Shown here: one piece after another, positions 8,987 to 16,175 of the stretch
How the letters are laid out: the number at the start of each line of letters is the position of its first letter
Numbering within the stretch: position 1 is the first letter of the stretch
Origin: Gammaproteobacteria bacterium
GTDB lineage: Bacteria; Pseudomonadota; Gammaproteobacteria; Steroidobacterales; GCA-2729495
Length of the DNA stretch: 48,774 nucleotides
Assembly (NCBI GenBank): GCA_024277915.1
Contig: JAJRUG010000036.1
Coordinates: 1 to 48,774, forward strand
Direction: 5' to 3'
Made by a program: the position numbers and the translations under genes
The notes under the pieces: model-generated
What the model was told of the DNA's origin: nothing
The model's input: only the letters and a program-made list of their open reading frames with translations
Database searches by the model: none

Positions 8987-9008
8987 GAAAACAGGGCTTC
9001 CTGTTTTC
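8987..9008. terminator. Hairpin between tsaC and the radical SAM gene
   Basis: GAAAACAGG (8987-8995) and CCTGTTTTC (9000-9008) form a perfect nine-base-pair stem with a GCTT loop. The descending arm carries TTTT but no long U-tract follows, so it is a weak intrinsic terminator or a processing site. It marks the border between the housekeeping block and the accessory cassette. Confidence 0.45.
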
Positions 9009-9041
9009 ATGTGACCAGTACATTCACTGGCGCTGATTACC

Positions 9042-10163
9042 ATGTCTTCACCAACTACCTGCGAACTTTCCAAAGCTGTCATAGTCAGCCCGACTGTAGT
9101 CGGACTGCCCGAACACATTCCACAGGAATACAGCGCGGTCTGGCCAGACACACTGACCCTGATTACTACATATACCTGTAATGCCGCCTGTACAGAGTGC
9201 TGCTTCGGGTGTAACCCGAAAATTCAGGGTCGGCTGTCGTTGCAATCCATGTTAAGCCACATTGACGAGGCCCACGCCGGATTCCCCGCCCTGAAGCTTG
9301 TGGTGTTCACCGGTGGCGAATGTTTTCTGCTCAAACAGGATCTGTTCTCTGCTATTTATCATGCACATCAACTGGGCTTGCTCACCCGCTGTGTCACAAA
9401 TGGATTCTGGGGCAAGACCGCAACCAAATGCCAACAAACAGTGCAGCATCTTGTCAGCGCTGGCATTAATGAAATCAATATCAGTACCGGCCTCGATCAC
9501 GAGGAGTGGGTGCCGCTCGATAGCGTGGTCAAGGCAGCGACAGCGCTTGTAGAGGGCGGTGTATTCACGCTAATCACCATTGAAGCGGATACAGCTGATA
9601 GCAACTGCAGACAGCGTATTCTTGGGTATCCCGAAATTCGCAGTTTACTGCAGCAGCCGAATTTGTTTCGCGTGCAGAGCAACTCATGGATGCCTTTTAC
9701 CGTCGATCACCAACCCAGAACGAATATCATCAATCGTTCTGAGCTGACGGAGGGATGCAGGCAGCTTTTTCACAACGCTGTTGTGACTCCCAGTCAAGAG
9801 CTATCCGCGTGCTGCGGCCTGACTCTGGAGCATATTCCTGAGATGAAGATTGGTATCAGCGGTGATGGCGGCTCATTGACCGAACACTACTACAGGCAGT
9901 ACGAGGACTTTCTGAAGATCTGGCTGTCGGTCGAGGGGCCTTATACGATCATGAAGCGCCTGATGGTCGATGAAGCGGACGATGAAATGGGAGAGAAACT
10001 GGCTGCTGCCGTTCATATCTGCCAGGCCTGCGTCATCCTGCATCAGCACCCGAAAATTCGACAGTTGCTTCAGCAACGTTATAGAGAGTTTGTGCCCGAG
10101 ATCATGAGCCGTTTTTATCTCGAGCAGGCCATGCAGGTGCAGCAGGCACAGTTGAGTCAATAA
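9042..10163 (+). CDS. Radical SAM protein with SPASM/twitch-like C-terminal cysteines
   Basis: This is a radical SAM enzyme of unknown substrate. The [4Fe-4S] motif is C46-x3-C50-x2-C53, in a cysteine-dense stretch that also has C54 and C57. A GGE motif at 91-93 follows, as expected for SAM binding. The C-terminal part has further cysteines at 239, 257, 258, 327 and 330, a pattern that suggests an auxiliary iron-sulfur cluster of SPASM or twitch type (inference). Such enzymes often modify peptides or proteins. It starts the three-gene cassette, 30 bp upstream of a Tat-signal protein that is a plausible substrate. I do not recognise the exact family. No leader-binding RRE domain is obvious. 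Confidence 0.85.
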   Translation: MSSPTTCELSKAVIVSPTVVGLPEHIPQEYSAVWPDTLTLITTYTCNAACTECCFGCNPKIQGRLSLQSMLSHIDEAHAGFPALKLVVFTGGECFLLKQDLFSAIYHAHQLGLLTRCVTNGFWGKTATKCQQTVQHLVSAGINEINISTGLDHEEWVPLDSVVKAATALVEGGVFTLITIEADTADSNCRQRILGYPEIRSLLQQPNLFRVQSNSWMPFTVDHQPRTNIINRSELTEGCRQLFHNAVVTPSQELSACCGLTLEHIPEMKIGISGDGGSLTEHYYRQYEDFLKIWLSVEGPYTIMKRLMVDEADDEMGEKLAAAVHICQACVILHQHPKIRQLLQQRYREFVPEIMSRFYLEQAMQVQQAQLSQ

Positions 10164-10193
10164 CCTGGTAACAAAACCGAAAGGGGATAGATC

Positions 10194-11228
10194 ATGAAGC
10201 GTAGAAAATTTCTAGGTATATCTGCAGCAGGTGCCGGCCTGGTTGCTAGTGGTAGCAGCTTGTACGGAGACCCGCTATTTCAAATGTCTGCCTTGCAGAA
10301 ATCCGGTGCACTCAGTAACCGGGCTCTTGAAGACAACAAGATGCGCCTTGCTTTTAGTCGCATGGAGCTTCCGGTAGAAGCATGGGAGCCCGTTATGAAT
10401 ATGTCTCGACTGTGGACCAGTGTCCTCGCCAGCCCCAAGACGCGCAGGGAATTTCGAAAATCCCCAAGAAAGTTTTTGCATGATAATGGCGTGCCGAGAG
10501 AAATCATCCGCAAGAACAAGGATTCATTCAAATTGTTGAAATTGATAAGCGATCCTTATGTTCGTCATCTGGCGTCTTCCGGCAGTTATAGTGCCTTTAT
10601 TCGGAAACTTCAGGAGTCAAATATCCTGCAGGAAAATGCACAAAGCAGCCTTCGGGCCCGGGTAAAAACCTTGTTGAATACTGATATTGAGCGGTTCCGG
10701 TCCGCAGTGCAGTCCGCAACCCGTGATGTTGCGGGAAGAGAAGTGAGCTTACAGGACACTGCAGATCTGTATGCAGTTACTCAGCAATTGGCTGTACTTA
10801 ACGGTTCCGCACAGGCTGTTGCCGTGGTAGCTGTTTTTGTTGTTGCGGCGGCGCTGGTTCTGGTGGTGGTTACGATTGGGGTTGCTGTAACGGTTGGCAC
10901 GGGAGTTGGTTTAGCAACATCGATTGCTGTTTTTTCCAGTGTGTTTGCGAGTGGTTGTGACAGTTGCCATGCTGATTTCGGAAAGCTGGCTAATTTGGAA
11001 CCCAAGATGCGGCAGAATCTCGAAACGGTCATTCGAGCTGCACGACTGACCGGCCAAAAGTCATTCGAAGTCGAGGCACTAAGAGATTATATTACTGTTG
11101 AGTCACAGGCTTGTCTTGAGGCGGCTGAAGATCTGGCTGTTATCAGCCTGCCAAGGCAGAAGAAGGCGCGCCAGGAGCTTTTTCGCGGCGTAGCCCGATT
11201 AACCTGCGATGCTGCCGGGTTGTCCTGA
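10194..11228 (+). CDS. Tat-signal protein with leader-like motif and Ala/Val-rich core; cassette partner
   Basis: Family not recognised. The N-terminus, MKRRKFLGISAAGAGL, is a twin-arginine signal (R3, R4). Residues about 77-100 (VLASPKTRREF, then SPRKFLHDNGV) resemble the 'DPxxRxxFxxNPxxxLxxxGI' pattern of nitrile-hydratase-type leader peptides; this is resemblance only. A long Ala/Val/Gly-rich hydrophobic stretch (about 206-250) ends at SGCDSCH (C255, C258, H259), followed by a helical, charged C-terminus with C307 and C338. It follows the radical SAM gene with RBS AAAGGGGA and precedes the PH-like membrane protein by 17 bp. It could be a substrate matured before Tat export, or an exported membrane-anchored protein. 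Confidence 0.75.
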   Translation: MKRRKFLGISAAGAGLVASGSSLYGDPLFQMSALQKSGALSNRALEDNKMRLAFSRMELPVEAWEPVMNMSRLWTSVLASPKTRREFRKSPRKFLHDNGVPREIIRKNKDSFKLLKLISDPYVRHLASSGSYSAFIRKLQESNILQENAQSSLRARVKTLLNTDIERFRSAVQSATRDVAGREVSLQDTADLYAVTQQLAVLNGSAQAVAVVAVFVVAAALVLVVVTIGVAVTVGTGVGLATSIAVFSSVFASGCDSCHADFGKLANLEPKMRQNLETVIRAARLTGQKSFEVEALRDYITVESQACLEAAEDLAVISLPRQKKARQELFRGVARLTCDAAGLS

Positions 11229-11245
11229 TAGAATAGGTGGTGGTT

Positions 11246-11794
11246 ATGAACGAGATTACTGTCGCATTCGCTGTTGTGCCTGCACCGCGGGCATTTATAT
11301 GGGCATTTCTGCTGCTGGGAGCGCTGCCGATTCTTCTGACCAGTGGCGCGGTCTATGCCCTGACCAAAACGATTGCCCCGGGAATAACAGCAATGGTTGT
11401 GATACTTGGTGTAGCCATGTTTAGCGCGTCACTGTTCGTATTTCTCAGTAACGATATATCTCTGACCGATCAGTCTCTGAAAGTGAAATCTGCTTTTTTC
11501 GGACGCACTGTAGATCGTAGTGAGATCATTTGGGCAGACGCTCGTATGATAAATTCCAGTACAGACAGTGAATTGCTTCCCAAAGTCAGAACCAGCGGTA
11601 TCGGTCTTCCTGGCTACGCTGCAGGGTGGTTTGTGTTGCGAAACGGCACACGGGCATTCATGTTGACGACGGAAGATCCTTTGCTATACCTGCCCGTAGC
11701 TGATGGCAGCGCTCTGGTATTGTCGGTGGATACTTCATCCACGTTGTTCCAGACGTTGCAGCGGGAATACCAGATCGAAGCGAACGGCCGATAA
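11246..11794 (+). CDS. Two-TM membrane protein with bacterial PH-like (bPH_5-type) domain
   Basis: There are two transmembrane segments (about 15-37 and 45-65), then a soluble domain of about 110 residues. The domain has the pattern of bacterial PH domains of the PF10882 kind: an early LTDQSLKVKS strand, RTSGIGLPGYAAGWF in the middle, and a late FMLTTEDP and ALVLSVD before a final helix. Function of such domains is unknown. ATG at 11246 is preferred because AGGTGG lies five bases upstream; in-frame GTG codons at 11237 and 11240 overlap that site. It is the last gene of the cassette with the radical SAM enzyme and the Tat-signal protein, and ends 26 bp before a convergent MATE gene. Confidence 0.75.
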   Translation: MNEITVAFAVVPAPRAFIWAFLLLGALPILLTSGAVYALTKTIAPGITAMVVILGVAMFSASLFVFLSNDISLTDQSLKVKSAFFGRTVDRSEIIWADARMINSSTDSELLPKVRTSGIGLPGYAAGWFVLRNGTRAFMLTTEDPLLYLPVADGSALVLSVDTSSTLFQTLQREYQIEANGR

Positions 11795-11819
11795 GTCTTT
11801 CGATAGCTCTCTCCGCCTG

Positions 11820-13187
11820 CTATGCGGTTTGCTGGTTCAGAAACTTCCTGCTGAAAGCTGACTTGAACCAAAAGTAACCAATACTGCCGGATACGAAATT
11901 TGCACAGGAGGCCGCTACAAAGATTCCGACGAGGCCGAACAGGTTGGAAAGGATCCATGCGAGTGGGATATATACAGCGATGGTGCGTGACAGTGAGATG
12001 AACATTGCCTGGCGCGGCTTGCCCATTGCATTGAATGCGCCGTTGGTTGCCATTGAGAAACCGAGCAGAGTATAGCTGATCGGAACAATCCACATCTGCA
12101 GGTTGGCGGCATGTGCGGCAAGCGGATCATCGGTGAACAGGCTGACAATGAATTTTGTGCTGACCGCCATGATGGCTGCAATGATGAGGCCGTAGAACAA
12201 CGCGAAGCGAAAGGAGAAGCTCATCCCTGCTTCTACCCGATCATATTTCTTGGCACCGAAGTTTTGCCCGACAAACGGGGTGATCGCTCCTCCAAGTGTC
12301 ATGAGAACCAGTAGTGACAAAGACTCTACCCGGGCAGCCAGACCAAACCCTGCGACTGCTGCCTGACCAAATCCTGCGACCTGATAAGTAATAAAAGTTG
12401 TAGTAAGCGGTGCTACCAGGCCGCTGACCATTGTTGGTAGCGCCACATGCAGAATGCGTTTCCACGAATCAATAATCAGGGACAGCGAAAGCAGGGTTCC
12501 CGGTTTGATCAGGTGCTCCCGGAAATAAAGTACCGAAAAAGAAACAACCAGTGTCCCCATGTTGGCGATAACAGAGGCCAATGCAGCGCCTTGTACTTCG
12601 AGTCTTGGCATCCCGAACAAGCCGAAAATAAGAATCGGATCGAGTACTACATTAAACAGGGCAGCGGTCGTCATTATGAGCGCCGGTGTTTTCGCGTCCC
12701 CCGTAGCGCGCAACACTGAATTTCCGATTGTCGGGACAACCAGAAAGATGCCACCCCAGAAATATATCCGCATGTAGTCGTGGATAATGGGCATGGTCAC
12801 CTCGTCCGCACCCAATGCCCTGAACACAGGGTCAATAGTGAGCAGTCCGAGTGTCAGGACCACCAAACCGGCGCAAAACCCCAGCAGCATCGCATGGGTA
12901 GTCATTCTCTGGACCTGTTCCCGGTCGCCTGAGCCCATGAGCCGTGCCACGACAGATGATGTACCTACGCTGAAGCTCATCGATACAGCAGTAACAATAA
13001 AAGCCACCGGAAATGTAAAACTGACTGCCGCGAGCTCCATGGTTCCCAGGCGGGAGATGAAATAGGCATCTACGACGGTATAGGAAATCAGGGCGATCAT
13101 TCCCAGCATCATGGGGATCATCAACGAAAGGATTGCTTTTCCTTCAGGCCCTTCTGTTAGTCGGGCGGCTCCTGGTTTAGCTCTCAT
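11820..13187 (-). CDS. MATE family efflux transporter
   Basis: This is a multidrug and toxin extrusion (MATE) antiporter of 455 residues with the usual twelve hydrophobic segments in two homologous halves. Typical segments are PMMLGMIALISYTVVDAYF near the N-terminus, GTSSVVARLMGSGDREQV, GNSVLRATGDAKTPA and, in the second half, ITPFVGQNFGAKKYDR and GFSMATNGAFNAMGKP. Sequence style is closest to MepA/NorM-like bacterial members. Substrate cannot be read from sequence. It is a single gene, convergent with the radical SAM cassette and divergent from the FAH-family hydrolase. Confidence 0.93.
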   Translation of the reverse strand: MRAKPGAARLTEGPEGKAILSLMIPMMLGMIALISYTVVDAYFISRLGTMELAAVSFTFPVAFIVTAVSMSFSVGTSSVVARLMGSGDREQVQRMTTHAMLLGFCAGLVVLTLGLLTIDPVFRALGADEVTMPIIHDYMRIYFWGGIFLVVPTIGNSVLRATGDAKTPALIMTTAALFNVVLDPILIFGLFGMPRLEVQGAALASVIANMGTLVVSFSVLYFREHLIKPGTLLSLSLIIDSWKRILHVALPTMVSGLVAPLTTTFITYQVAGFGQAAVAGFGLAARVESLSLLVLMTLGGAITPFVGQNFGAKKYDRVEAGMSFSFRFALFYGLIIAAIMAVSTKFIVSLFTDDPLAAHAANLQMWIVPISYTLLGFSMATNGAFNAMGKPRQAMFISLSRTIAVYIPLAWILSNLFGLVGIFVAASCANFVSGSIGYFWFKSAFSRKFLNQQTA

Positions 13188-13328
13188 TAGTTCTGTATTC
13201 CGACGACACAGTTATTTTGTCGACCTGAACGTTCTATTCAGGGTTTATATGGTTTTTATAAGGGAGGTTGTTTTGACGCAGGGCTATACTATCATCTTAA
13301 CGCGCCGACTATTGTCCGGATTGAGTCG

Positions 13329-14174
13329 ATGAAATATGCAAGCTACTGTGTGGATGGGGTGCCCTGCTACGGCATTGTGGCCGGGAACGGAATCAAAACT
13401 GTATCGGATCAGTTTATATCGCAGTACCCTGATCTGAAGTCGGCTATTGCTTCCGGGGTACTGCTGGAAGCTGCTGCTGCTGCAGAAGCAGGGGCAACTC
13501 TGGATGCCGATTCTGTCCGGTTTAACCCCGTGATTCCGAATCCGGGGAAAATCCTTTGTATTGGTGTGAACTACCTGAATCACATACTTGAAATGGGACA
13601 GAAGCCTCCGAAGAAGCCCGTAGTATTTGTCCGGTTTCCGGATAGTGTGGTTGGGCAAGGAGGATTCCTGGTCAAGCCATCGGTTTCCGGCAAGTATGAC
13701 TATGAGGGAGAGCTGGCAGTAATCATCGGCCGACCCGGGCGCCATATAAAATCCGGTCAGGCGATGTCACATGTTGCCGGTTATGCCTGTTTCAATGATG
13801 GCTCGGTCAGGGACTTTCAACGGCATTCCTCGCAGTTCACGGCCGGGAAAAACTTTTTTCACAGCGGTGCTTTTGGACCGTGGATGGTTTCGGCAGATGA
13901 AATAGCAGATCCGGCAGAGTTGATGCTTGAAACCCGCGTTAATCAGGAGACTGTGCAGCATGGCAGTGCAGGAGATTTGTGTTTTGATATTCCAACCCTG
14001 ATCGAATATTGCTCATCATTTTGCCAGCTGGAGCCGGGTGACGTGATTGTCACCGGTACGATGGGTGGCGTTGGTGCTGCGCAGACTCCACCAAGATGGT
14101 TGCAGGCGGGTGACAGTGTGGAAATTGAGATCAGTCAGATCGGGATACTTGGAAATCAGGTAGTCGCAGAATGA
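13329..14174 (+). CDS. Fumarylacetoacetate hydrolase (FAH) family protein
   Basis: This 281-residue protein has the FAH fold. A weak N-terminal domain is followed by the catalytic domain starting at KILCIGVNYLNHILEM. Metal-ligand acids are expected in the DYEGELAVIIGR segment, and the later segments GYACFNDGSVRDFQ, GPWMVSADEI and PGDVIVTGTMGGVG are typical. Family members hydrolyse or decarboxylate beta-diketo acids such as fumarylpyruvate or oxaloacetate; the substrate here is not determinable. It is followed 22 bp later by an AEC transporter remnant and may once have formed a catabolic unit with it. Confidence 0.92.
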   Translation: MKYASYCVDGVPCYGIVAGNGIKTVSDQFISQYPDLKSAIASGVLLEAAAAAEAGATLDADSVRFNPVIPNPGKILCIGVNYLNHILEMGQKPPKKPVVFVRFPDSVVGQGGFLVKPSVSGKYDYEGELAVIIGRPGRHIKSGQAMSHVAGYACFNDGSVRDFQRHSSQFTAGKNFFHSGAFGPWMVSADEIADPAELMLETRVNQETVQHGSAGDLCFDIPTLIEYCSSFCQLEPGDVIVTGTMGGVGAAQTPPRWLQAGDSVEIEISQIGILGNQVVAE

Positions 14175-14196
14175 TCCCTCGTGGAAATGTCACTCT

Positions 14197-14472
14197 GTGA
14201 TAAACCAGCTCATCCCCATTATCATCCCGGTGTTCGCCTGCGCATTGCTCGGGTTTGCCATGGGTTGGTCGGCAGTCTGGTTATTTGATCTGAGCGGGGT
14301 TATGAGAGGAGTAGTTTTGATCCAGAGCGCTATGCCGGTGGCCGTGTTTAATTTTCTGCTGGCGTCCCGCTACAATCGTCATCCTGAAGATGTGGCCGGG
14401 TCAATTCTTGTTTCAACAATATTTGTTTTCCTGATGCTGCCATTTCTGCTTACCTATGCGCTGGATGGATAA
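14197..14472 (+). pseudogene. C-terminal remnant of an AEC (auxin efflux carrier) family transporter
   Basis: The 91 residues contain LSGVMRGVVLIQSAMPVAVFNFLLASRYN and then DVAGSILVSTIFVFLMLPFLL in outline, which match the last three transmembrane helices of AEC-family permeases. Full members have about 300 residues and ten helices. The first two thirds are absent, and the space upstream is filled by the FAH gene. The only start is a weakly supported GTG. It is probably a decayed gene, though a small expressed membrane protein cannot be excluded. Confidence 0.6.
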
Positions 14473-14502
14473 CCAGATAGCGTCACACTGATCGGAGAGA
14501 AA

Positions 14503-15015
14503 ATGTCACAAATAAAGGAAATACATTTTCAGCTGGGTATCAGGCAGGACTATGGCCGGAACCCGCATATCCCGGCGCAACCGGAAGCTGAGCAGCTGGT
14601 TCCCGTGGATGGCGACATCCTGGGAAGGCCACAGTCGCTTGAGCCAGACACTGCCAGACAATGGGTTAAAATGCGTGATGCCGCGATGACTGAGGGTATC
14701 CAGCTGCTTGTAGTGTCGGCGTTCCGCAGTTTTGGTTATCAGGCGAGTTTACTGGAAGCGAAACTGGCCAAGGGTCAGTCCATCGAGGAAATATTACTTA
14801 CCAATGCTGCTCCTGGTTTTAGTCAGCACCATACGGGAAAAGCCATAGATATAGCAGTAACCGGCTGCCCGCCGCTGGTGGAGCAGTTTGAGACTACAGA
14901 AGCTTTTCGATGGCTGGTCGAGAATGCTGCAGATTTTCAATTTGCAATGCCATATGGTAAAAATAATGCTTATGGCTTTATCTATGAGCCATGGCACTGG
15001 TATATGTCTGGTTGA
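14503..15015 (+). CDS. M15 family D-alanyl-D-alanine carboxypeptidase-like peptidase (VanY type)
   Basis: This zinc peptidase of the M15B (VanY/LdcB) family trims peptidoglycan stem peptides. The signature is complete: SAFRSFGYQ at 72-80, then S107-x-H109-x2-G-x-A-x-D116 (SQHHTGKAID), and E162-x2-H165 (YEPWHW), supplying the zinc ligands H109, D116 and H165. The protein has 170 residues and no signal peptide or membrane segment, unlike most periplasmic VanY proteins. It may act on recycled muropeptides in the cytoplasm or be exported by another route (inference). RBS is CGGAGAG before ATG at 14503. Confidence 0.9.
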   Translation: MSQIKEIHFQLGIRQDYGRNPHIPAQPEAEQLVPVDGDILGRPQSLEPDTARQWVKMRDAAMTEGIQLLVVSAFRSFGYQASLLEAKLAKGQSIEEILLTNAAPGFSQHHTGKAIDIAVTGCPPLVEQFETTEAFRWLVENAADFQFAMPYGKNNAYGFIYEPWHWYMSG

Positions 15016-15046
15016 CTCGAAGCGGTCTCAACTATGCTTTCGAGTC
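15014..15046. other. Hairpin downstream of the M15 peptidase gene
   Basis: GACTCGAA (15014-15021) pairs with TTCGAGTC (15039-15046), extended by GC/GC with a one-base bulge. No T-run follows. It includes the peptidase stop codon and may stabilise the transcript end or act as a weak terminator. Confidence 0.4.
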
Positions 15047-15071
15047 GCTCCACAACCCGGCATGGGTCTTG

Positions 15072-15080
15072 AGGAGGTGA
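15072..15080 (+). promoter_or_regulatory. Full-consensus Shine-Dalgarno before the CBS-domain gene
   Basis: AGGAGGTGA lies three bases before ATG at 15084. It is the full complement of the usual 16S rRNA 3' end and stronger than any other ribosome binding site noted in the window, so it fixes this start and suggests efficient translation. Confidence 0.8.
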
Positions 15081-15083
15081 CGA

Positions 15084-15512
15084 ATGAACACGATACAAGA
15101 ACTGCTGAGTAACAAAGGCAGTGAAATATTTTCTGTCCAGATCGATGCACCCGTTATCGAGGCTTTGCGTCTTCTGGCCGAGAAACGAATTGGTGCTTTA
15201 ATTGTCATGGAGGGCGAGAAGCTTGCCGGTATTCTTTCGGAACGGGATTACGCAAGAAAAGTGATCCTTGAGGGCCGGACATCCAGCGACACAAAGGTCA
15301 AGGAAATCATGACCAGCCATGTCGTCTGCGCCCGGCCGGATCAGGAAATAGAAGAATGCCTCGCGATCATGTCGGAAAAGCGCGTCAGACACCTGCCGAT
15401 CCTGGAAGCTAAACAACTCGTCGGTATGGTATCTATCGGTGATCTGGTAAAAGCAATTATTGCTGAGCAGAAATTCCAGATTGAACAGATGGAGCATTAC
15501 ATCAGTGGGTGA
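15084..15512 (+). CDS. CBS-domain protein
   Basis: This 142-residue protein is made of two CBS motifs in tandem: about 10-65 (VIEALRLLAEKRIGALIVME, then GILSERDYARKV) and about 75-130 (EECLAIMSEKRVRHLPILE, then GMVSIGDLVKAI). A Bateman pair of this kind binds adenine nucleotides and usually senses energy state. No catalytic or membrane partner domain is attached, so it acts alone or with an unknown partner. The start is well supported by AGGAGGTGA. It is followed 70 bp later by a PepSY-type membrane protein on the same strand. Confidence 0.93.
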   Translation: MNTIQELLSNKGSEIFSVQIDAPVIEALRLLAEKRIGALIVMEGEKLAGILSERDYARKVILEGRTSSDTKVKEIMTSHVVCARPDQEIEECLAIMSEKRVRHLPILEAKQLVGMVSIGDLVKAIIAEQKFQIEQMEHYISG

Positions 15513-15582
15513 AGTTATTAAGGAAAAACCGGATGAGTTGACGCTCGGCTGCACTAAATCAAGATAGATGAGGCAATAGTTT

Positions 15583-16149
15583 ATGGGAGTTTTTAGTCGC
15601 TCAGTGCTGATGAAAGTGCACGCGCTTTTAGCAGTTTTTATTCTGCCTGTCGCGGTAATGTTTTTTATAACAGGTGCCCTTTACACCTGGGATATTAAAG
15701 GTGGTTATGACACGATCGTGCACGAATTGCATCTTGCAAGTCCTCTCCGGAAAGAACTCGGAGAGCTTGTTGGTTTAGCGGAAAGGGAATTAAAGAAACG
15801 AAACCTGGCGCTACCAACCGGGCAGGCAAAAATTAAAACAATTGGCAGTTCTTTCAAATTGGAGTGGACGGGTTCAAGCAGGGATGTGATTATAGCGACA
15901 ACAGCACAACCACTTATTGCACAGCTGGAAATAAAACAAACAAGCTGGTACCGGCAGTTTGTACAACTGCATAAAGCAAAAGGCGGTGTGCCGTTTAAAG
16001 TGTATGCTGCCATACTGGCAACTGCCTTGCTTTTGTTGCTTATAACAGGCTTTACCATGGCGTGGAAAACGCCAAAACTACGAAAACTTACTTTAGTTAC
16101 AACAGTGCTGGGAGTAGTGGTTTTTGTTGCAATGATCCTGTCCAGCTAA
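15583..16149 (+). CDS. PepSY-associated TM domain membrane protein
   Basis: This 188-residue membrane protein has an N-terminal helix (about 10-33, KVHALLAVFILPVAVMFFIT in part), a periplasmic PepSY-like segment of about 100 residues, a helix at about 140-160 next to LHKAKGG, and a last helix at about 168-187. The pattern resembles PepSY-associated transmembrane proteins of iron-reductase or siderophore type. It is shorter than the four-helix PiuB-like forms. Function is unknown. Codon use looks more A/T-rich than its neighbours by eye (many AAA and TTT codons). Confidence 0.75.
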   Translation: MGVFSRSVLMKVHALLAVFILPVAVMFFITGALYTWDIKGGYDTIVHELHLASPLRKELGELVGLAERELKKRNLALPTGQAKIKTIGSSFKLEWTGSSRDVIIATTAQPLIAQLEIKQTSWYRQFVQLHKAKGGVPFKVYAAILATALLLLLITGFTMAWKTPKLRKLTLVTTVLGVVVFVAMILSS

Positions 16150-16175
16150 TTCTGGCAACCAGATATCCGGGCTAT

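Noticed and set aside
9042-11794. Cassette as a coenzyme PQQ or mycofactocin locus
   Set aside because: No PqqD/MftB-like small protein, no short precursor peptide and no partner dehydrogenase are present.
11820-13187. The two MATE genes as recent duplicates
   Set aside because: Their sequences belong to different MATE branches and share no long similar stretches.
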